Of a stretch of 64,000 nt of DNA, positions 62,303 to 64,000 are shown piece by piece. Each line of letters opens with the position of its first letter. The stretch's first letter is position 1. The position numbers and the translations under genes are program-made. Source of the stretch: Nostocoides japonicum T1-X7 (lineage in GTDB: Bacteria > Actinomycetota > Actinomycetes > Actinomycetales > Dermatophilaceae); NCBI RefSeq assembly GCF_001046855.1, contig NZ_HF570958.1:162282-226281 (forward strand), written 5' to 3'. The notes below the pieces were generated by a model. That model made no database searches. It was not told the origin of the DNA and saw nothing but the letters and a program-made list of their open reading frames with translations.

Positions 62303-62836
62303 ATGATGATTTGGGGCCGGAGCCGTCGATCAGGCATAGCAGCACAAGGTGCTGACGACTGGACAAGTCTGGGCGCGTTGCTTCCCCACCCTCCACAACC
62401 CCAAGACGGTGACGATCTCCTCTGGCGCGAGCTGGAGGCCTACCTGCGCTTCTACGATGCGGCCGCTTGGCGAGCGCGGATCTGGTTTCAGATCCTCAAG
62501 GTCATCGCGCTCCTAGCCGGTGCGGCCGTCACGGTCCTGGCTGCCATCTCGGCGCCGGCCGGGCTGACCGCGTCCATCGGTGCTGCCATCGTGGTGCTGG
62601 AGGGGACCCAGCAGTTGTTCCAGTTCCACGCAAACTGGCTGAGCTACCGCAGCGCCGCGGAGGCATTGCGTCAGCACGCGTTCGCGTACGTGGCGGGTGT
62701 CACGCCATACGACGACCTGACGTCCCGCCGACAGCAGCTCGCTGCGGCTCTGAGCACGATCGTGTCCAAGGAGGTGGGCACCTGGTCCACCACGATGCTC
62801 GCGACCCCAGCCACCGGGGATGCCGCCACCCACTGA
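62303..62836 (+). CDS. DUF4231-like membrane protein
   Basis: About 177 residues. LWRELEAYLRFYDAAAWRARIWFQ leads into two membrane helices (ILKVIALLAGAAVTVLAAISA and LTASIGAAIVVLEGTQQLFQF), then NWLSYRSAAEALRQHAFAYVAG, a typical DUF4231 layout of two helices and an amphipathic tail. Related proteins occur near nucleotide-signalling and SMODS-type effectors, but no such gene is here. Start unclear: ATG 62303, 62306 or 62183. Confidence 0.6.
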   Translation: MMIWGRSRRSGIAAQGADDWTSLGALLPHPPQPQDGDDLLWRELEAYLRFYDAAAWRARIWFQILKVIALLAGAAVTVLAAISAPAGLTASIGAAIVVLEGTQQLFQFHANWLSYRSAAEALRQHAFAYVAGVTPYDDLTSRRQQLAAALSTIVSKEVGTWSTTMLATPATGDAATH

Positions 62837-62962
62837 GCTCCCGAGCGGTCACGGCGTGACTACTGGTCGACTGCCGGTGGTGTGACGCAGCTGCGCTTCC
62901 ATCGCGTCTGTCGTGGGAACCTGGCCGACGCACAGGCAATGGGGCGCGTCGGACCCGTGGAC

Positions 62963-63036
62963 GGTGACGCCGACCGTGCTCACCAGGCTGGTCCTGGGGC
63001 AGGGGCCTCTTCCGATTGCCTGTCGGTGGGGCCGAC
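62963..63036. repeat. Dispersed repeat, copy B
   Basis: Same element as at 13531-13604, same orientation, 49.4 kb away, sharing the perfect 17-base core at 63015-63031. Confidence 0.6.
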
Positions 63037-63194
63037 GGACCCCCAATGCCACCGCTGATGCGAGAAGTGGGGGCTGCGCGAGCACGACCAGCACGGGGCC
63101 GGTGTGGCACTGGGTGTCCGTCGGTCGTCGACGATGCGGCGGGTACACAGTGGGCCGAAGTGACGCAGCTGGATATGGACCGGTGTCTGGGAGC

Positions 63195-63308
63195 CGGCAG
63201 GAGATCGCCCATGATCCCGGCGTGGATCCGTCGACCATCCGACGGTGGCTGGCATCGGGAGCCCTTCCGCCTCCCGATGCCCGAGATGCCTATGGACGGC
63301 CCCTGTGA
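63195..63308 (+). pseudogene. Excisionase/MerR-like helix-turn-helix remnant
   Basis: RQEIAHDPGVDPSTIRRWLA, then SGALPPPDARDAYGRPL and TGA. Excisionase-type HTH proteins usually continue GRPLW, and TGA is one base from the TGG expected. No start with a good ribosome site is visible. Likely a scrap of a mobile element beside the tRNA. Confidence 0.45.
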
Positions 63309-63386
63309 CTCAAAGGCCGCCTCGATCACTCGGCCGCCACGCCGGCCTGGCGCGTCGTCCTGACTGCGGCGCGCGGTCGCGGTCAC

Positions 63387-63569
63387 TTGCACACCATCGG
63401 TTGGTGCGCCATCGAGAGAGCTCACACCGGGACACGCCGCTTCCGTGGCACAGGCCGCTGCGAGGGCTGTGGAGAGGAGGTGGAAATCCTGCCTACCGCT
63501 TCGGGACGTGATGTCACGTGTCTGGGTCGTCGCCTGTTCGACGGCAGACCTCGCACGTCGAAGGCCTAG
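63387..63569 (+). CDS. Possible small zinc-ribbon protein
   Basis: A 60-codon frame from TTG 63387. GRCEGCGEEVEILPTASGRD, then VTCLGRRLFDG, has a CxxC and a later Cys. The start is weak and it lies in decayed DNA, so it may be a fragment. Confidence 0.3.
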   Translation: MHTIGWCAIERAHTGTRRFRGTGRCEGCGEEVEILPTASGRDVTCLGRRLFDGRPRTSKA

Positions 63570-63587
63570 ACAGCAACGGCAGAGCGG

Positions 63588-63660
63588 AGCTGGCGAGGGG
63601 ACTCGAACCCCTAACCACCTGTTTACAAGACAGGTGCGCTACCGATTGCGCCACGCCAGC
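63588..63660 (-). tRNA. tRNA-Thr (anticodon UGU)
   Basis: Reads on the minus strand from 63660. The acceptor stem GCTGGCG/CGCCAGC, D-stem GCGC/GCGC, anticodon stem CCTGT/ACAGG with loop CTTGTAA, and T-arm AGGGG-TTCGAGT-CCCCT all pair. CCA is not encoded; the discriminator base is T. Confidence 0.95.
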
Positions 63661-63733
63661 GGATCCGGCGGACGGCGAGCGTCCTCCGGAACGCCGTCAC
63701 ACTACACAGTCTCTCGCCGGCGGGGATCGGGGA

Positions 63734-64000
63734 TCACTGGCCGTAGACGACCCGATTGAGGTAGCGCTGGAGGGCCGCCGTCGTGAGGGGACCCCATTCG
63801 CCGTCCGCCGTCGCACCGACGGTGCGCTGGAGGGCGCGCGTCGTGATGGGGCCGATCTCCCCGTCCTGGTAGGTACCCACCTTGCCCTGCAGCCGCTTGC
63901 GGTCGTAGACGTCGAGGGACCCGTTGACCGATCCGCCGACCCACCTCTCGATCGCGCCGTTGGTGAGCGGCCCGCGGACACCGTCGACGACGAGTGGGCG
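63734..64000 (-). CDS. Peptidoglycan-binding-repeat protein, N-terminus beyond window
   Basis: The last 88 residues of a protein entering from the right edge. Three PG_binding-like units are visible: VDGVRGPLTNGAIERWVGG, QDGEIGPITTRALQRTVGA and ADGEWGPLTTAALQRYLNR, then VVYGQ and stop. Such repeats anchor cell-wall hydrolases or peptidases. The catalytic part is outside the window. Confidence 0.8.
   Translation of the reverse strand, partial: RPLVVDGVRGPLTNGAIERWVGGSVNGSLDVYDRKRLQGKVGTYQDGEIGPITTRALQRTVGATADGEWGPLTTAALQRYLNRVVYGQ

Larger units (their letters stand above)
62837..63386. other. Decayed region with repeat copy B and an HTH remnant
   Basis: No full gene. It contains the second copy of the 74-bp repeat (62963-63036) and a truncated DNA-binding segment near 63195-63308. 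Confidence 0.5.

Noticed and set aside
53588-63660. Search for a direct repeat of the tRNA-Thr 3' end as an attachment site
   Set aside because: No second copy of the tRNA end was seen in the window.
63595-63700. Plus-strand peptide GEGTRTPNHLFTRQVRYRLRHA
   Set aside because: Well-known shadow translation of an antisense tRNA gene, not a protein.
1-64000. CRISPR arrays, complete IS elements, riboswitches, rRNA
   Set aside because: None seen on either strand; only scraps of mobile-element-like sequence.

Overview
The window is high-GC DNA from an actinobacterium. Coding is dense, codons mostly end in G or C, and many genes are joined by 4-base stop/start overlaps. Typical actinobacterial families occur throughout: an ECF42-type sigma factor with its YCII partner, a Tat-exported hydrolase, LGFP-like and peptidoglycan-binding repeats, and a PucR-type regulator. 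The repeated use of GGCATAC/GTATGCC inside genes makes me think of Intrasporangiaceae-like Micrococcales, but that is a guess. No ribosomal or taxonomic marker is present except one tRNA-Thr.

Layout. 1-13.2 kb: a truncated Rieske oxygenase, a ProC-like reductase, a GlcG/HbpS protein, a LuxR regulator fused to a kinase-like ATPase domain, an IclR regulator, a cysteine-synthase-like enzyme, a divergent NAD-binding protein/HxlR pair, a VOC protein, the YCII-ECF42 operon, a MerR-DnaN-like fusion with a frameshifted MFS exporter, and a second Rieske oxygenase of the quaternary-amine type. 13.7-24 kb: surface and secreted functions (zinc-ribbon/LGFP protein, Tat-exported M28-like protein with LysR, pentapeptide membrane protein, a divergent two-component system, a LecA/ricin-type lectin, a small secreted protein). 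24-35 kb: peptidase E, an IclR/MFS divergent pair, then a minus-strand catabolic run (two alpha/beta hydrolases, FAH-family hydrolase, metallo-beta-lactamase-fold hydrolase, SDR) facing a TetR regulator across a twin-operator promoter region.

35-47.4 kb: a Baeyer-Villiger-type catabolic cluster in two plus-strand transcription units: BVMO, hydrolase, flavin amine oxidase, PucR; then MFS, ALDH, alcohol dehydrogenase, acyl-CoA ligase, SDR, acyl-CoA dehydrogenase, APH-type kinase. Both units start behind the same bipartite promoter element. Three genes of the second unit are damaged: ALDH has deletions and a frameshift, the ligase has an in-frame TGA, and the acyl-CoA dehydrogenase is reduced to its ends. 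47.4-51.8 kb: a tightly coupled minus-strand operon (membrane protein, PuuB-like FAD oxidase, class III aminotransferase, amine-dehydrogenase-like enzyme). 52.8-55.6 kb: an arsenic island (arsR; arsM, acr3, arsC) followed by a broken DUF1254 gene. 56.9-60.8 kb: a second two-component system divergent from an FtsX/ABC exporter. 60.9-64 kb: decayed DNA (Fic pseudogene, HTH remnant), a DUF4231 membrane protein, tRNA-Thr(UGU) and the end of a peptidoglycan-binding protein.

The strongest unexplained signals are the duplicated promoter element of the Baeyer-Villiger cluster, the twin TetR operators, a 15-bp motif shared by the two-component locus and a secreted-protein gene, the MerR-sliding-clamp fusion, and the excess of one heptamer in several reading frames. 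All assignments come from reading the sequence and from family knowledge; no database search was run.
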